Assembly: GCA_903918595.1 (NCBI GenBank)
Contig: CAIXFB010000262.1
Coordinates: forward strand, 1 to 5,924
Source: an uncultured Actinomycetes bacterium
GTDB taxonomy: Bacteria; Actinomycetota; Actinomycetes; S36-B12
Direction: 5' to 3'
DNA: 5,924 nucleotides
Below the pieces are notes generated by a model. It saw only the letters and a list, made by a program, of their open reading frames with translations, had not been told where the DNA came from and did not search any database. Both the position numbers and the translations under genes were made by a program. Below are positions 5,451-5,924 of the stretch, piece after piece (within the stretch, counting starts at the first letter, position 1; every line of letters begins with the position of its first letter).

Positions 5451-5924
5451 ATGTCGACGACCCGGCAGCCTGATCAAGTGTTCAAATTTCTCACCCCGTC
5501 AGTGATCCCCTCATTTGTGGCGCTCGCCGCAGTTTTGGGGAGCCCCTCGACGAACTCTCCAGACCACTGGGCGTGGCCCGTCGGGGGTGCCCGAGTGATT
5601 CTTGAGGTCTTCGAGCCACATTCCCGCTACGGACCAGGGCACCGAGGAATCGACCTAGCTGCGGCCTCAGGCAGTGCGATCCGGGCAATGGCTGATGGCA
5701 CCGTCACTTTTGCCGGAATGGTGGCCGGGCGGCCAGTTATCTCGATCTCCCATGAACGCCTGGGCATAACCTCATCGATGGAACCAGTCACCGCCCTTGT
5801 TCGGGCAGGGGAACCTGTGAGTCGAGGGCAAATCGTGGGGCGACTGGATACCGGAGATCACTGCCCGGCGAGCTGTTTGCATGTGGGTATGCGCCGTGGC
5901 GAGCGGTATCTCAATCCCTTGGGC
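5451..5924 (+). CDS. Exported M23/LytM-family metallopeptidase-like protein (partial, C-terminus outside window)
   Basis: Lysostaphin/LytM-fold protein, probably exported and acting on, or binding, peptidoglycan. The 158 codons visible have no stop; in this family YLNPLG (153-158) is usually close to the end, so little is missing. Residues 1-30 look like a signal peptide: polar start with R5 and K12, then a hydrophobic stretch to about G30. The M23 domain follows from WAWPV (40-44). GPGHRGIDLA (61-70) supplies zinc ligands H64 and D68, and H144 in CLHVG supplies the third. The first His of the canonical HxH is Cys142, and the usual YAHL segment is SSMEPV (108-113), so the two catalytic histidines of LytM are missing. 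C138 and C142 could pair as a disulfide. The ATG at 5451 is chosen because it precedes the signal sequence; no Shine-Dalgarno is seen, and a GTG at 5478 is possible. Divergent to rpsB, as in other actinobacteria. Confidence 0.85.
   Translation, partial: MSTTRQPDQVFKFLTPSVIPSFVALAAVLGSPSTNSPDHWAWPVGGARVILEVFEPHSRYGPGHRGIDLAAASGSAIRAMADGTVTFAGMVAGRPVISISHERLGITSSMEPVTALVRAGEPVSRGQIVGRLDTGDHCPASCLHVGMRRGERYLNPLG

Overview
The window is a core chromosomal segment of an actinobacterium (Actinomycetota). The evidence is the gene order rpsB-tsf-pyrH-frr-cdsA-rlmN with an M23-family gene pointing away from rpsB, which matches what I know of this locus in actinobacteria, together with protein details such as the rpsB start MAVVTMRQLLESGVHFGHQ and the acidic, Ala/Val-rich S2 tail. 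By eye the GC content is moderate, about 55-60%, so this is not a very high-GC Streptomyces-like genome. I cannot assign a genus.

Layout. Six genes run on the minus strand, read from about 5117 down to 8: rpsB (ribosomal protein S2), tsf (EF-Ts), pyrH (UMP kinase), frr (ribosome recycling factor), cdsA (CDP-diacylglycerol synthase) and rlmN (radical-SAM rRNA/tRNA adenine methyltransferase). The gaps shrink along the operon: 63, 29, 32 and 4 nt, then a 1-nt overlap (TAATG) between cdsA and rlmN. No promoter or strong terminator is evident inside, so one polycistronic transcript is likely. On the plus strand, a gene for an exported M23/LytM-like protein starts at 5451 and runs off the window end.

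The 333-bp divergent region (5118-5450) is the most interesting part. It holds an 18-bp perfect palindrome (5307-5324) that places an extended -10-like TGGTATACC on both strands. Just downstream in the rpsB direction, the RNA can fold into a three-way junction (5297-5225) capped by a cUUCGg tetraloop. This is a good candidate for an S2 autoregulatory or other leader element.

How the genes work together: S2, EF-Ts and RRF serve translation (30S assembly, EF-Tu recycling, post-termination recycling). PyrH supplies UDP for RNA, and downstream CTP, which CdsA consumes to make CDP-diacylglycerol. RlmN modifies 23S rRNA and tRNA. The locus therefore ties translation capacity to nucleotide and phospholipid supply. 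The M23 gene adds a cell-envelope function transcribed from the other side of the shared control region.

The coding content is ordinary. I found no mobile element, CRISPR array, tRNA, rRNA or obviously novel gene system. The items worth a second look are the leader RNA, the palindrome and the altered catalytic residues of the M23 protein.
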